A stretch of 64,000 nt of DNA from Artemia franciscana (GCF_032884065.1 NC_088876.1:682001-746000); one strand, 5' to 3'. Shown: positions 23,568 through 34,983, numbered from the stretch's first letter. Notes: generated from the sequence alone by a model not told the origin. Translations and numbers: made by a program.

Positions 23568-24448
23568 GGTAACGAACTATAGTAAGGAGCGACCCGGCTC
23601 AATAGTAACCAAAACTCTAAAAAATGAATTTTGATATCAATAGCTACATCAAAAGAATCGCATTTTAATGCTGATTTTAAATATATAAGTTTCATCAAGC
23701 TTAGTCTTACCCATCAAAAGTTCCGAGCCTGAGAAAATTTGCCTTATTTAGGAAAATAGGGGGAAACATCCCCTAAAAGTCGTAGGATCTTAGCAAAAAT
23801 GACACCATCAGATTCAGCGTATCAAAGGACCTTACAGTAGAAGTTTCAAGCTCCTATCAGCAAAAAGTAGAATTTTGCATTTTTTGCCACAAGACAGATC
23901 ACTGATGCGTGTTTATTTGTTGTTTTTTTTTGTTTGTTTGTTTTTTCCCCAAGGGTGATCGTATCGACCCAGTGCTCCTAGAATGTCGTGAGAGGGCTCA
24001 TCCTAACGGAAATTGAAAGTTTTAGTGCCCTTTATAAGTGATCAAAAAATTGGACCCCTCCCTCGCTCATTTTTCTCCCAGTTCAAATCCGGATTAAAAT
24101 TCTGAGATAGCCATTTTATTCAGCATAGTCGAAAAATCTAATAACTATGTCTTTGGGGACGACTTACTCCCCGACAGTCCCCATGGGAGTGGCTGCAAGT
24201 TAAAAACCTTGATCAGTGTTTACATATAGTAATGGTTATTGGGAAGTGTATAGACACTTTCAGGGGGATGTTTTTGGCTGGGGGAGGGGTTGAGGGGATG
24301 GGGTTGTTATGCGGGGGGAGTTTTCCATGGAGGAATTTGTCACGGGGAAAAAGATTTCCATGAATGGGGTGCAAGATTTCTTAGAAGTTTTTTAAAGAAC
24401 AATGAAAAAATAAGTATGAAAAGTTTCTTCAACTTAGAGAGAGAGAGA

Positions 24449-24510
<62 letters not shown>

Positions 24511-24831
24511 TCGGTAAGACTTCTGCTTATTTGTCCCGCCAACTTTCATCCCAACCCCTCCAATCTAAGCGTTTTCCATGATTTTAGGTTCCCCCACCAC
24601 AAACTTCCCCCCAATGTCACCAGATCCAGTCGGGATTTAAAATAAGAGCTTTGAGACACAATATCCTTCTAAATATCAAACTTCATTAAGATCTGATCAC
24701 CCATTTGTAAGTTACAAATACATCTTTCTAATTTTTTCAAATTAATATAACATAATAACCTTACCCAATTGTAGAAACGAATCATAATTTTGAGTGAGAA
24801 GCCCCTTAGAAGTTCAAAGTCTTATCTGTGT
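23568..24831 (+). repeat. Dispersed repeat family B, copy 1
   Basis: Starts AACGAACTATAGTAAGGAGC and shows the same order of blocks as 26397-27700: a conserved T-rich tract, GATCGTATCGACCCAGTG, GGACGACTTACTCC, then TTCTAAATATCAAACTTC. No protein frame. A non-autonomous element or old untranslated remnant. It is cut at about 24831 (CTGTGTTACTC), where the Merlin-like element begins; copy 2 continues past that point. Confidence 0.7.
24435..24510. repeat. (GA)n microsatellite
   Basis: About 75 bp of GA repeats with two interruptions, inside repeat copy 1 and absent from the corresponding place in copy 2. Frames through it (Arg-Glu or Ser-Leu repeats) are artefacts. Confidence 0.95.
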
Positions 24832-25860
24832 TACTCAGTCTACATTTTTTCAGTCTATAAACAACTTTGTTTGAAAATGAGCTGTAATAATTGCGAAATC
24901 CATTTATTTAATGGAATATTTCAATTTGCCACAGATGATGGAATTTTAGAACTGTATTATAACCATGGCATGTTATTGAGGAGCATAGATTGCTCAGTTT
25001 GTGGCCAGACTTGTGTTAAATCTGGAATTTATTTCCGTTGCCAGAAAACCTGGCGTATATCCATTCGTGATGGCCGTGAGTTTGAAACAACAAAGTGCAA
25101 TTTTAGAAAATGTATCTTTCATAAAACGTGGCTGGAACGCTCACAACTCGCTCTACAACAGAATTTTCGGTTTATGATGCTGTGGCTTCAGACTAATGCT
25201 TCAAGAGAGGAATTGATATTCAATAATGTTGGTATTTCTAAACAAACGATTGTGGATTGGAGCATGTTCTGTAGAGAGGTTTGTATTTACGCTTGTCACT
25301 CCAGTACTGTTCGTTTGGGGGGAGAAGGAATAATTGTTGAGATAGATGAAGCAAAATTTGGCAAGCGTAAGTACAATCGTGGTCGAATTGTCAATGGTGT
25401 TTGGGTATTTGGTGGTATAGAGCGATTTACTGGAAATTCATTCATGGTTGCTGTGCCAGATAGAAGTAGTGCTACGCTGTTGGGAATAATACGTGACAGA
25501 ATCCTGCCAGGTACAACAATAATCAGTGACTGTTGGAGGGCCTATGACTGCCTAGCCCACCATGGCTTTCAGCATTTGCGTGTCAATCACAGTCTAAATT
25601 TTGTTGACCCTACAACAAGAGCCCATACCCAAAATATAGAACGGACATGGTGGGAAGTGAGAGATAACATCCCCACTTATGGTAGAAGAGAAAAACATAT
25701 GGAAGGATATCTTGCAGTTTTATTTCAAAAAAAAATATTCCGTCAGATTGAGAATGCATTATTTCATGAATTTCATATCGGAGCTTTATAACCCTTCATC
25801 AGGCTAAAATATAACTGGAGTCCAGACGTTGAAATATAGCATAATCTAATAAATACTAGA
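24832..25860 (+). mobile_element. Merlin-like (IS1016/ISXO2-type) DNA transposon, boundaries approximate
   Basis: Left edge inferred from comparison of the two family B copies: identical up to ...TTACTC, then different. It contains one full-length transposase frame. I could not identify convincing terminal inverted repeats by eye, and the right edge is a guess. Confidence 0.55.
24877..25791 (+). CDS. Merlin-type DDE transposase, apparently full length
   Basis: 304 residues from the ATG at 24877. An upstream in-frame ATG at 24790 lies in the flanking repeat, so I prefer 24877, which leaves a short leader. The N-terminal third has Cys pairs (CSVCGQTC, and later CNFRKC) that look like a zinc-binding module. 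The catalytic part reads VEIDEAKFGKRKYNRGRIV, with the first Asp at codon 25345, then WVFGGIER, TIISDCWRAYDC (second Asp at 25528) and HTQNIERTWW (Glu at 25639). That is DD-36-E spacing as in ISXO2/Merlin transposases, with the conserved VNHSLNFVDP between. No stops or frameshifts, unlike almost everything around it, so it may be recent or active, or alternatively kept by selection. Confidence 0.85.
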   Translation: MSCNNCEIHLFNGIFQFATDDGILELYYNHGMLLRSIDCSVCGQTCVKSGIYFRCQKTWRISIRDGREFETTKCNFRKCIFHKTWLERSQLALQQNFRFMMLWLQTNASREELIFNNVGISKQTIVDWSMFCREVCIYACHSSTVRLGGEGIIVEIDEAKFGKRKYNRGRIVNGVWVFGGIERFTGNSFMVAVPDRSSATLLGIIRDRILPGTTIISDCWRAYDCLAHHGFQHLRVNHSLNFVDPTTRAHTQNIERTWWEVRDNIPTYGRREKHMEGYLAVLFQKKIFRQIENALFHEFHIGAL

Positions 25861-25912
25861 GAGAGAAAACGGGTATAATTTCAACAAAAAGTGGAAACAA
25901 TATATTTTTTTT

Positions 25913-26282
25913 GAATAAATGAAACTTTGAATAATGATTTATTCTTCCCAGCAGTTTAAACTTGCACCACATATTTGGATGATAAATTTGAGGAAGTTTA
26001 TAGAAGTTTATTGAGGAAGTAATAGAGGAGTGTCATGTTTGAGGTTTTAAACAGTTAATTGATTTACCATTGAAAGAAGTTGTTTCAAGCTGATAGCAGA
26101 AATAAAAGAGAAGGATATTTTGATGAAATGAAAAATCAAGACGGGAGGCTCGTCAAGGAATATATTTCGATAAATCAACTATTTATATTGCAAGTGTTGT
26201 TTGGATAAATAAACTTTTGAATAAATGAAACTTTGAATAATTATTTATTTTTCTAGCAGTTTAAACTTGCCCCTCATCTAGG
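25913..26282 (+). repeat. Pair of ~62-bp direct repeats 306 bp apart
   Basis: GAATAAATGAAACTTTGAATAATGATTTATT...CAGCAGTTTAAACTTGC at 25913-25975 recurs at 26219-26282 with few changes. Purpose unknown; could be ends of a small deleted element. Confidence 0.6.
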
Positions 26283-26396
26283 ACCACTGGGTCGATACGA
26301 TCACCCCTGAAAAAAAACAAAAAAAAAAAAAACAAATAAACACGCATCCGTGATCTGCCTTCGGACAAAAACACAAAATTCCACATTTTTAAACAG
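26262..26396 (-). repeat. Inverted piece of repeat family B
   Basis: Reverse complement of about 26640-26790 (ACACGCATCCGTGATCTGCC on the plus strand corresponds to GGATGCGTGTTTATTTG at 26715). Together with copy 2 it forms a large imperfect inverted repeat. Confidence 0.65.
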
Positions 26397-27700
26397 TTCG
26401 TGATAACGAGCTGTAGTAAGGAGCGACCAGGCTCAATAGTAACCAAAACTATAAAAAATGGAATTTTGATACCAATAGTTATATCAAAAGAATGGCATTT
26501 TAATGCTGATTATAAGTTTTATCAAGATTAGTCTTACCCATCAAAAGTTACGAGCCTGAAAAAACTTGCCTCATTTTAGAAAAACTGGGGAAACATCTTA
26601 ACAAAAATCACACATCAGATTCAGCGTATCAGAGAACCTTGTTGTGGAAGTTTCAATCCCCAATCTATAAAAACGTGGAATTTCACATTTTTTGCCAGAA
26701 GACAAATCACGGATGCGTGTTTATTTGTTTTTTTTTGTTTTTTCAGGGGTCATCGTATCGACTCAGTGGTCCCATAATGTCGCGAAAGGGCTCATTCTAA
26801 CGGAAATCATAATTTCTAATACCCTGTTTAAGTGACCAAAAAATTAGAGGGCACCTAGGCCCCCTCCCACAGTCATTTTCCCCCAAATTCACCGGATCAA
26901 AATTCTGAGATAGCCATTTTATTCACCACAGTTGAAAACCCCAATAACTATGTCTTTGAGGACGACTTATTCTCCCGCAGCCCCCGTGGGAGGGGCTGCA
27001 AGTTACAATCTTTGACCAGACGTTTTCAGGGGGATTTTTTTGGTTTGGGGGGGATATTTGAGGGGGAGGGTTACCGGGGAGGATTTTTCCATGGACGAAC
27101 TTCTCATGGGGGAAGAGACTTTCAATGGAGGGGGCGCAGGATTTTCTAGCGTTGTTTAAAAAAAAACAATGAAAAAATAAACATGAAAAGTTTTTTTTTG
27201 CTACTGAAAGTAAGAAGCAGCATTAAAACTTAAAACGAACAGAAATTATTACGCATCTGAGGGGTCTACCTCCTCGTAATACCTCGCTCTTTACGCTAAA
27301 GCATTTTTAGTAATTTCAACTATTTATTCTACGGCCTTTGTGATTCAGGGGTCATTCTTAAGGAATTGGGAAAAATTTAAGCTTTAATATCAAGAGCGAG
27401 GTATCGACGATGGGTGAGCCCCCTCATATACGCAATAAAAACATACAAATATTTAAGTTCGCTACGTAATTTAATTCGTAAGTTCCGTATATTTTTTCTG
27501 TGTGCACATATAGTAATGGTTACCTTCTAAATATCAAACTTCATTAAGATCTGATAACCCATTTGTAAGTTACAAATACATCTTTCTAATTTTTTCAAAT
27601 TAATATAACATAATAACCTTACCCAATTGTAGAAACGAATCATAATTTTGAGTGAGAAGCCCCTTAAAAGTTCAAAGTCTTATCTGTGTTACTCCTGTCA
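26397..27700 (+). repeat. Dispersed repeat family B, copy 2
   Basis: Second copy of the family, about 85 percent similar by eye. It carries an extra block at 27190-27520 that is partly repeated at about 34045-34130 (AAGTAAGAAGCAG... / GAACAGAAATTATT). It ends TTATCTGTGTTACTC and continues into CTGTCAAAGGCC, showing the uninterrupted sequence at the place where copy 1 is broken. Confidence 0.7.
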
Positions 27701-28110
27701 AAGGCCTTTTAAAGATACTTGTTTACGGGTTTAAAGACCTTCATTCCAGTCTCTCAATGCAGGTGAAGTAATTATGAGTAATTATGGAATATAGTAGTTT
27801 AAAAAACAGTGAAAAGTTGAATTTTTCTAAGGTAAGCAAGGATTTACACTTTTAGTAGTAATATAGGATCAAATTTGACCAAAATATAAGCTGTAATGCA
27901 CAAAAAACTGCGTTATATAGAGGAGGGGGAAGGGGTATAGTTAGGGATCTCAAAATAACTTCCCGGGATATACTTTAGCCTGTAGACACATCCCTGAAAG
28001 TTTCAATTCTCTAGCCCAACAACTTTCCAAGATAGCAAAAAGTCAATGGATTAGAATTTTACCAAATTTTCTATCAACTTTTAGACTAGCCATAAGGATG
28101 AATGATAATA
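27701..28110. repeat. Dispersed repeat family C, copy 1
   Basis: Contains CTTTCCAAGATAGCAAAAAGT preceded by TCCCTGAAAGTTTCAATTCT, which recurs at about 53555-53600 with the same neighbours. No protein frame. Confidence 0.5.
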
Positions 28111-28426
28111 CAGCTAGGCTACATTTTCTTATCAAACATTGTTTTTATGTCATTGCCTCATCTCTATCCTCCCTCCCTCCATCGAAAAAATGCCTTTTGG
28201 ACAATTATAAGATGCAGTTAATACCGGCCATAAAATTATTGCCATAAAATACCGGCCATTACCATAAAATTATTTTGTTTATTTCATTTGGACTTCCTAA
28301 AATTATGTATTTTATTAATGGCTGAAGAATAAGAATAATGACATCTATTTAAAAAAAAACAATAAGAAGAAGAAGATAGATTTTATTCCAAAATTTTGGA
28401 CAAGTTGAATGTAGAAAAAAGAGAAG

Positions 28427-28501
28427 ATGAATTTACAAATGATAGTTATAATACTCCTTGTGGGAGTTATTATGCCTCAGTACAATCAAGATGACATGAG
28501 A
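28427..28501 (+). CDS. Putative signal-peptide exon of a secreted serine protease
   Basis: ATG, 25 codons (MNLQMIVIILLVGVIMPQ then YNQDDMR), then a strong donor A|GTAAGT at 28501/28502. The hydrophobic stretch looks like a cleavable signal peptide. The protease domain follows about 430 bp downstream on the same strand, so this is plausibly exon 1 of that gene, with a phase 0 intron. The link is inference. Confidence 0.45.
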
Positions 28502-28654
28502 GTAAGTTATTTAGATAAATTTTCTATTTCCTAAATTAGCCATATGGAGATTTGGTTTTGAGTTTTGTAGGGGGGGGGTTGCTGGTTTGAATGTCACAGT
28601 ATGGTTCCATCTTCAGTTGTGATATGAAATGATCTTGGGAAACCTTCCAATTGT

Positions 28655-28928
28655 ATGGTGTCTGTAGTGCATTATGACCTTATTGACAATACACATGTAG
28701 ACAGCTATGTTCCACCCTACCTTACACACCAAAACATCTGGAAAAGCAGGTTATTCAAGTAATACATATCTGAATAAGTGGAAAGGAGCCCAGTCAAGAT
28801 AGAAACAATACTTCAACAAGCAGGCTAAGCCTCAACCCACACTCCATGCAGGTGCAACAAAGTGTTACCAGAAGCAACCACAGAGTCAATAAGGCACTAC
28901 AGACACCATACCAAATTTTGGTATGGGT
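28655..28928. repeat. Inverted-repeat (foldback) segment with 21-nt palindrome
   Basis: GTATGGTGTCTGTAGTGC at 28655 returns as its complement at about 28897-28914 (GCACTACAGACACCATAC), and CTTATTGAC pairs with GTCAATAAG. At the right edge CCATACCAAATTTTGGTATGG (28908-28928) is itself palindromic. It looks like a small foldback element inside the protease gene intron. Confidence 0.6.
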
Positions 28929-29453
28929 TCGCGTGGGAACCCATTACAAATATGGAGGCACGATTTTAAACAAAAGACGGATCGTAGAAGCCACCCATTG
29001 TCTTAAATGTATCAAATTGAAATTCCTCCGAATTAGACTTGGAGAATATGAAATGGAAAATTACCAATAATATATCAGCGAAGATTTTGCCACTGACAGG
29101 GTGGAGGGACGTAGAGGATCGGACATAGTGCTTGTCCGGCTAACAGAAATTATTAATTATAAGGTTGGTATTGATCCAATTTGCCTGCCCTGGAGACAAT
29201 TGGAGACGGTGGATTTGACGGCCACAGTAAACGGTTGTGGCATGAGAGAATCTGATACATATACAAAAATTCTAAGAGTAGAGGTGCAAATCATAGAAAA
29301 CAGGGTATGCCGTGATTGGTTTAGAGCAGCTCAAATAACACCAAAACTTAAGGATACCGAACTTTATGCAGGTTACAAGGATGGAGGAAAAGACTCCTGT
29401 ACCAGAGGGCCTATAACCACCTTGATATTTGAAAAAGCCTATCTTGTGGGTTG
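28929..29453 (+). pseudogene. Trypsin-like serine protease domain, catalytic Ser lost
   Basis: Chymotrypsin-fold (S1) protease fragment. VGTHYKYGGTILNKRRIVEA then THC (about 28935-29010) holds the catalytic His; a TAA at 29068 interrupts the frame; GSDIVLVRL (about 29119) holds the catalytic Asp; DPICLPW (about 29175), VNGCG (29230) and VCRDWF (about 29305) are normal S1 landmarks. At the active-site loop the sequence reads KDSCTRGPI where GDSGGP is expected, so the Ser is missing. It ends at LVGW with a GTGAGT donor (29454), implying further exons. Intron signals argue for a decayed ordinary gene or serine protease homologue, not a retrocopy. Confidence 0.75.
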
Positions 29454-30077
29454 GTGAGTACTGATTTTGATTGCGGAGTGCCTAATTAACCTAGCATTTA
29501 CGAGAATGTAGTGCAACACCTCGAATGAATAGAACCTATAATAGTCAACTAAGTAACCTGGTGATTTTACTCCCCAATTTTGTTAATATCACCATCAGTT
29601 TTTTGTTGTGTTTTCTTTCTTGTGTTTTGTTGTTGTTTATTTATCTTATTCATTTATTTTTTGATGATAAGTGAAAAATTAAAAAAAAGGATCGTAATGG
29701 ATCGTAGAAATGGATTGCTGTCAGCTATGCTTACAGGATATTGTGGCCCTTTTTTTAGCAGATTAGTGAAAGTTTATAGTATTATTTTATTAAATAAATT
29801 TTGAATAAAGTCATCTTACGAAACGACCTATGGTTATTCAATGTACCAAAAAAGATGATAGGAACTATCATGCTCCTACAATAGAGAGAAAATTGACCCC
29901 AGTTATCAATCTGAACTACTGCAACAGGACAATGCAACATAACAATCCATGTTATACCAGTCATATTGCGAAAGCGTAATACCATTTTTAGAGGAGGTCA
30001 CTGCCCATAATTAACAAATAAGATTTTATAGAACATAGAACATTTTATAGAAAAATTACCAAAAAAATGATTTATAG
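29454..30077. other. Intron-like and unassigned sequence with a short env-like piece
   Basis: After the donor at 29454 I see no further protease exon. At about 29888-29935 the text AAATTGACCCCAGTTATC...GAACTACTGCAACAGGA resembles the env C-terminal part at about 44260-44305, so a small LTR-element fragment lies here. Confidence 0.35.
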
Positions 30078-31152
30078 AATATGAAAATTGAAACTTGGAA
30101 TGCTATGACTTTAAAAAAAGACTATCGTATCAACATTTTGACTGACGAATTCAACAGGTGTTAACTGGATTTATTAGGAGATTGAGAAAACCATATCCCA
30201 GGGGTAGGAAGCACGAAATTAGGTGACATACAATTTGTTTACTCAGACAAGAAGGATGGGGCACATAGACAGAGAGTAGTGCTCATGATGAATAAGGAGC
30301 TGCCAAGTTTTGTTTAGGCTGGGAAGACATTAATAATATAATACTAATTTTACGACTAAAATGTTCAGGGTATCAGTTATAGTAGTATATGCCCCTGTCG
30401 AACCAACTGACGGATATACTAGTGACTCAGATGAATTTTACTTACAGTTACAGGAGCAAATAGACAGGGTACCAGGAAGAAATATGGTGTTTTTGCTAGA
30501 AAATTTTAATGCGCAGGTTCGTAGAAATAGGGATAGATGGTATCCTAGCCTAGGTAAATCTGGTGTAGGAAAAGAAAACAGTAATGGCTAGACTTCTGCA
30601 ATTTTGTAGGTATAACAACCTAGTTATAACCAATGCAGTGTTTGGTCACAAAATGGTCCATAAGTTGACATGGTATTCACGTGATGGTAAGAGAGCAAAC
30701 CTTATTGATTTTTTTATTGTTAACCGACTCCTAGTAGGATCAATACAAGATACTAGGGTGTATAGGAGTGATGTTACTGATGTTAAAAGTAAAGATCGCC
30801 ATCTAAAGTTAATTTTAAGCTGAAATTTCGGAAGGGTAACTACCTCCGTGGAAGTTATGATATTGGTAGACTCCAGGATGAAAATTTGAGAAAAACGTTC
30901 CAGGAACAGTTGAATACCAAACTGAATACCAGAAAGTTGAATACCAGTTTAAAATTTGACAATGTGGAGGATGGATGGAAAAATTTTAGAAAAACAATTT
31001 GTGAAGTTGCTGATGGTGACGTAAAGAAAGTGGAGAAAGCATTAAAATATGAACTAAGGAGATGTGAAGCAAGGACTATGGATAAAATTGTTAAGGATCT
31101 GGAGGATACAGCTAGAAGGCATAATAAAAAATATTATACTGGCATAAATTAA
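30078..31152 (+). pseudogene. Endonuclease domain and linker of RTE-2 (broken)
   Basis: Begins MKIETWNAMTLKKDYR (30082) and continues with stops at about 30162 and 30173 through a region of mixed frames. The open segment 30361-30591 has VSVIVVYAPVEPTDG, then MVFLLENFNAQV, where GDFNAQV is expected (the catalytic Asp and the Gly before it are changed). The frame shifts at about 30588, and TWYSRDGKRANLIDF and YRSDVTDVKSKDRH (in place of an SDH motif) follow. 30886-31152 is the helical linker (ENLRKTFQEQLNTKL). All are expected parts of an RTE protein; several catalytic residues are altered, so activity is impossible. Confidence 0.8.
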
Positions 31153-32830
31153 AACACAGTAATCAATCCAGACTAGTCCCAGTTAGATAGGAATGAGGCC
31201 ACAATTAGTGATAAGGAAACAGTCAAAGAAAGATGGGCGGAACATTTTGAGAATGCACTAAACCGGGATACAGTTGCAGGAAAAGATAGATGAAAATGAA
31301 AAAGTTTGTGACACCTTGGATGTGAAGGAAGATTTGTTTTGTGAGTAAGAATTAGCGACAGTACTAAAAGGTTTAAAAAGTAAAAGGCTCCAGGTGCTGA
31401 TAGTTTGATAAATGAGTTTCTTAAATATGGTGGCTCTAAGGTTAGGAATTAGCTCCTGAAGATTATAAATACGATTTTCGAAAAAGGTTAAGTACCTAAA
31501 TATTTTAGGAAAACCTCAATTAAACCACTGTATAAAAAAGGTGACATGAGTGAGTGTCGTAATTATCGAGGCATTAGTCTGGTCCCTGTAGGTAGCAAAT
31601 TACTTAGTAATATAATACTTTTTAGACTGAGAGATGGTGTAGACAAAGTTTTAAGGGATGAAAAGCGTGGTTTTAGAAAAGGTTGAGGATGTGTCGACCA
31701 AGTTTTCACTCTTAGATTAATAATTAAGAAGTTCCTTGGTCTTGTCGATTATGAGCAAGCTTTCGATTCTGCTGATAGAAGAGCGCTAGCAAAAGTCTTA
31801 TCCTTATATGGTATACCAGGAAAATACATCATGGTGATTTGTGCTATGTACGGGAATAATACTGCTGAAGTTAAGGTAGGAAATGAGGTTAGCAACTGGT
31901 TTTGTATTAAATGAGGAGTCAGGCAAGGTTGTGTTCATTGCCCCCTTTATATGGATCATTTTGGTGGACTTTGTCTTAAGGAGCACAGGAAAGAAAATTG
32001 GCGACCATGGAATCAAATGGGGAGGAAAACGCTCCTGGACTTAGGTTACGCTGATGATTTAAGCATATTATATGAAAGCGTGAGCAAAATGAATGAATTT
32101 TTAAAGGTTTTGCGAGTTCATGGTGCTAGAATATGCTTGAAAATTAATGTTAAGAAGACTAAGTCACTAAGTCTAGGAATAAGTGAAGATGAAAAAGTGA
32201 CGTTGGGTAACGAAAAGATTGATCGGGTTGGCAGCTTCACTTACCTTGGTTATTATTATTAGTGAAGACGTGGGAGCAGTGAAGATGTTAATCTAATTAA
32301 GCAGTAGATGTTTTTTTCAGTTAAAAAAAAGTTTGGAAGAATAGAAAAAATCTGCAAGCCAAGATAAGAATATTGGAAACTACAGCAATAACAGTGGTCA
32401 AATATGGCTCTGAAGCATGGGCGCTCCGAAAAGCAGATGACAATTTATTATAGGTTTTCCAGAGAAATTGCCTACGGATTGTTCTGGGTACCCGGCTGAC
32501 TGACCATATTTCAAACAGTAGGTTGTGTGAAAAATTTGGTTCAATCCCACTTTCTAGGGCTATAATGAAAGAAAGGTTAAGATGACTAGCCCACTTTCTG
32601 CGGATGAAGGATGAAGATTGCCGAAGATTGTCCTGTTTGGCCAACCGTCTGGCTACACGGAAAGCGGGTCGTCCTCGTCTAGGCTGGGAGGATGTCATAT
32701 ATAAAGATTTAAAGGAAATGGGAAGTTTTTGGGAGGGTGTAAATAGGAAGCCTTGAATAGATTAGATTGGAGGAGGAGCGTGCGCAGGTGTGTTGGACTT
32801 AAGACGACTTGGTGCTGCGGTGAGTTATTT
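31153..32830 (+). pseudogene. Reverse transcriptase and C-terminal tail of RTE-2 (broken)
   Basis: Frames change often. Landmarks are RKTSIKPLYKKGDMSECRNY (about 31508), GISLVPVGSKLLS (about 31575), GFRKG with a stop (about 31670), a motif A segment DYEQAFDSADRRAL (about 31747), GVRQGCV (about 31915), LDLGYADDLSILYESVSKMN (about 32035, Asp pair intact, in the open segment 31951-32262) and FTYLGYYY (about 32238). The tail to about 32825 carries WALRKAD, LRIVLGTRLTD and the RLGWED-type end of this family in shifting frames. Confidence 0.85.
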
Positions 32831-32839
32831 GTAGTGGTA

Positions 32840-33951
32840 AATTTGATGAAAAATCAGCAAACAAAGCAAAAGATTCGTCTGAAATAAAACCAACTGAAAT
32901 CAAGAAGATCCAGATCAAACCTGCTTCAAATATTCCTCCAAACCAAAAAAAACCGTCCCAGCCGACATTCAATCAAATCAAACATAGTAACACGTAGAGA
33001 TAAGATACTAGATATAAAAAAGGTACCAAAAGTGTAGAAATTACGTCAAGTACTACACACAATATTAGTAAACCAATACATAGATTTAAATGCCAGTACT
33101 TTTGTAGAATAATAAACACTACGACGGGAAAGGACACAAATAAAACAATCTCCACAAATCTCAATGTTACGATTAATGATAATAAAGAGATGACCAATAG
33201 CAAAAGTCAGAAACCACGAAATGTGTCTCGAAGAAATATTCAACCACCCCTACCTTCTGGGAATCGAGTTCTCCAAACGAAAAAATACATCAAAACTAAA
33301 TACACCATATCAACCAACACGAAAGACATTATCCCCACTAATATACATGCAACTACTGACTCATAACCAATTGCATTCGATACCTCGATGTCAGAGACTA
33401 CTACAGAAACAATCTCTGATGTACTAAGACCAAATAACAACGACAAAATCCTAATAACAATAAGGCAGCAAGTAAGATCCACTAGTGGGTAATGGAAATC
33501 TTCAAAAAAAGAAGAGTACAATTTGGGTGGAAAATACCTTTTGTTGATACTGACTATGGTAGAACTGAGTACATGGATGGAGACGAAAATTGCCCTGATA
33601 ATAATTATAGAAGTGTTAAACGATTGACGTTAAGTAAAAAAACCTGTGCAAGACTGGCAATGGCTGACGAACCGGCAAAAATTGAGTGTTCAAAGTTGTT
33701 CCAGATTTCACTTTGGAGAAGGCTTATAAAATATCTACTCACCAAGCCTTCCTAATACTATAACGATAATGGTTGGCGGCGTTATTTAACTATTTAATGC
33801 AAAAATACAAAAGCTTAAGCAAAGCACAACCATAATATTTGAAGTACTTTTTCGCAGAAGTAAATGTCAGAAATCGACAAGCCTAATTCCCATAATTGGC
33901 AAACTTGCATCTCGCTTATTCGGTTTGTCTACCGAAGAATATTTCAATATA
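32840..33951 (+). pseudogene. Envelope-like ORF remnant (copy 2, N-terminal part)
   Basis: Long plus-strand coding-like stretch from about 32855 (SANKAKDSSEIKPTEIKKI) with few stops, through MSETTTETISDVLRPNNNDK (33388) that matches copy 1 at 6517. It then runs to IPIIGKLASRLFGLSTEEYF (about 33885-33944). The first part is Lys/Thr-rich and could be an extracellular spacer or the end of an upstream gag-pol; unclear. It breaks off exactly at a TA (33950-33951) where the pogo-like transposon begins. The rest of the frame resumes at 43579. Confidence 0.55.
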
Positions 33952-34740
33952 GGGGAGACAGGCCCAGGGGAGGGGGAAGAATTAATTTATCCTTTACATT
34001 GGTGAGACATTTGAAAAATAAATCAGATATTAAATAAAAACACAAGTTTTTTCAAACAAAAGTAAGAAGCATAACTAAAACTTACAATGAACAGAAATTA
34101 TTCCGTATACCAGAGCGGAAATAAAGCCTATACGAGATTATTACTTAATGTTGAATCTGTTGAATCTGAACAAGTGTTGCAAGTTAGCTATATAGAGAAA
34201 CTTTTTGGCTCGCATGAAAATAAATAGGTCAAAACTCAAAGATGCGCTTAATGTTTGTGGTGTTAAAGTGTCTAAAGAACACACACAAAAGTTTACGGTG
34301 GCACAAAGATGCATAAAGATAAAACGTTTTACCTTTGAAATATTTATTCAAGTTTACCGCCGGTTGACGGTCAGTCCAAAAGTTGATAGCCCAGGTTCGC
34401 CATCTGCGTTTTACTTGCAACCCATTCACGGAGAGGATCCCATAATCTAGCGTTTTACCATCTAGAAGCGAAAGTTTAAGTAGATTAAGAAGCATGCTAA
34501 AACACGTTTTGTAGATTCTATGCGGTGAGTTGTTTTTTTTTTGTGCTTTAAAACTAGATTTTATCCTGATGGAAAATGAAAAAAGTCAATGCTTAACATA
34601 AAGGTATGACAGGAACCTTTATCTCAACGTGATTATCTGCAACTTAGCAACAATCATGTTGCTCCAAATTTAAAAATTGAAAAGACGTGTTAATATTAAC
34701 TGGAGTAATCTGAAGTCTTGTGACATTACCAACAACGCTT
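33952..34740 (+). other. Left part of the pogo-like transposon, no transposase frame
   Basis: Terminal region, then a patch similar to repeat family B (about 34045-34130), then unassigned sequence. The open frame at 34205-34450 (81 residues) is not recognisable. The helix-turn-helix part of the transposase would be expected here or has been deleted. Confidence 0.4.
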
Positions 34741-34983
34741 TAAGCAGCCCGAAGTACTGGTTCTGCCTGCCTACCAGTGGGTAAAGGCAGGCATACTTAG
34801 CAGCCCCTACCCCTGGGGTGTAAGAGGGGACTCATCAGGTGAGACCTATGCTAATTTTAATTTGCTCCTGCTTTGTTATTTGAAATTTTTTGCTAGATTG
34901 TGAACCATATCCTGCCTTATACCCAGCCTGCCATATACTACTGCTTACTCTGTACCTTTCTTGTTGTTCACATTAAGTAAGTA

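Larger units (their letters stand above)
30078..32830 (+). mobile_element. RTE-like non-LTR retrotransposon, degraded (element RTE-2)
   Basis: Nearly full-length single-ORF element in decay: endonuclease followed by RT and a C-terminal tail. It is distinct from RTE-1. The wording of the endonuclease (VSVIVVYAPVEPTDG) is the kind often mis-annotated in animals as craniofacial development protein 2-like. The 3' part is followed at once by the env-family sequence. Confidence 0.85.

Noticed and set aside
24290..24549. Arg-Glu and Ser-Leu repeat frames
   Set aside because: They cross the GA microsatellite.
29580..29804. Small hydrophobic frame as a membrane protein
   Set aside because: T-rich low-complexity sequence with no supporting signals.
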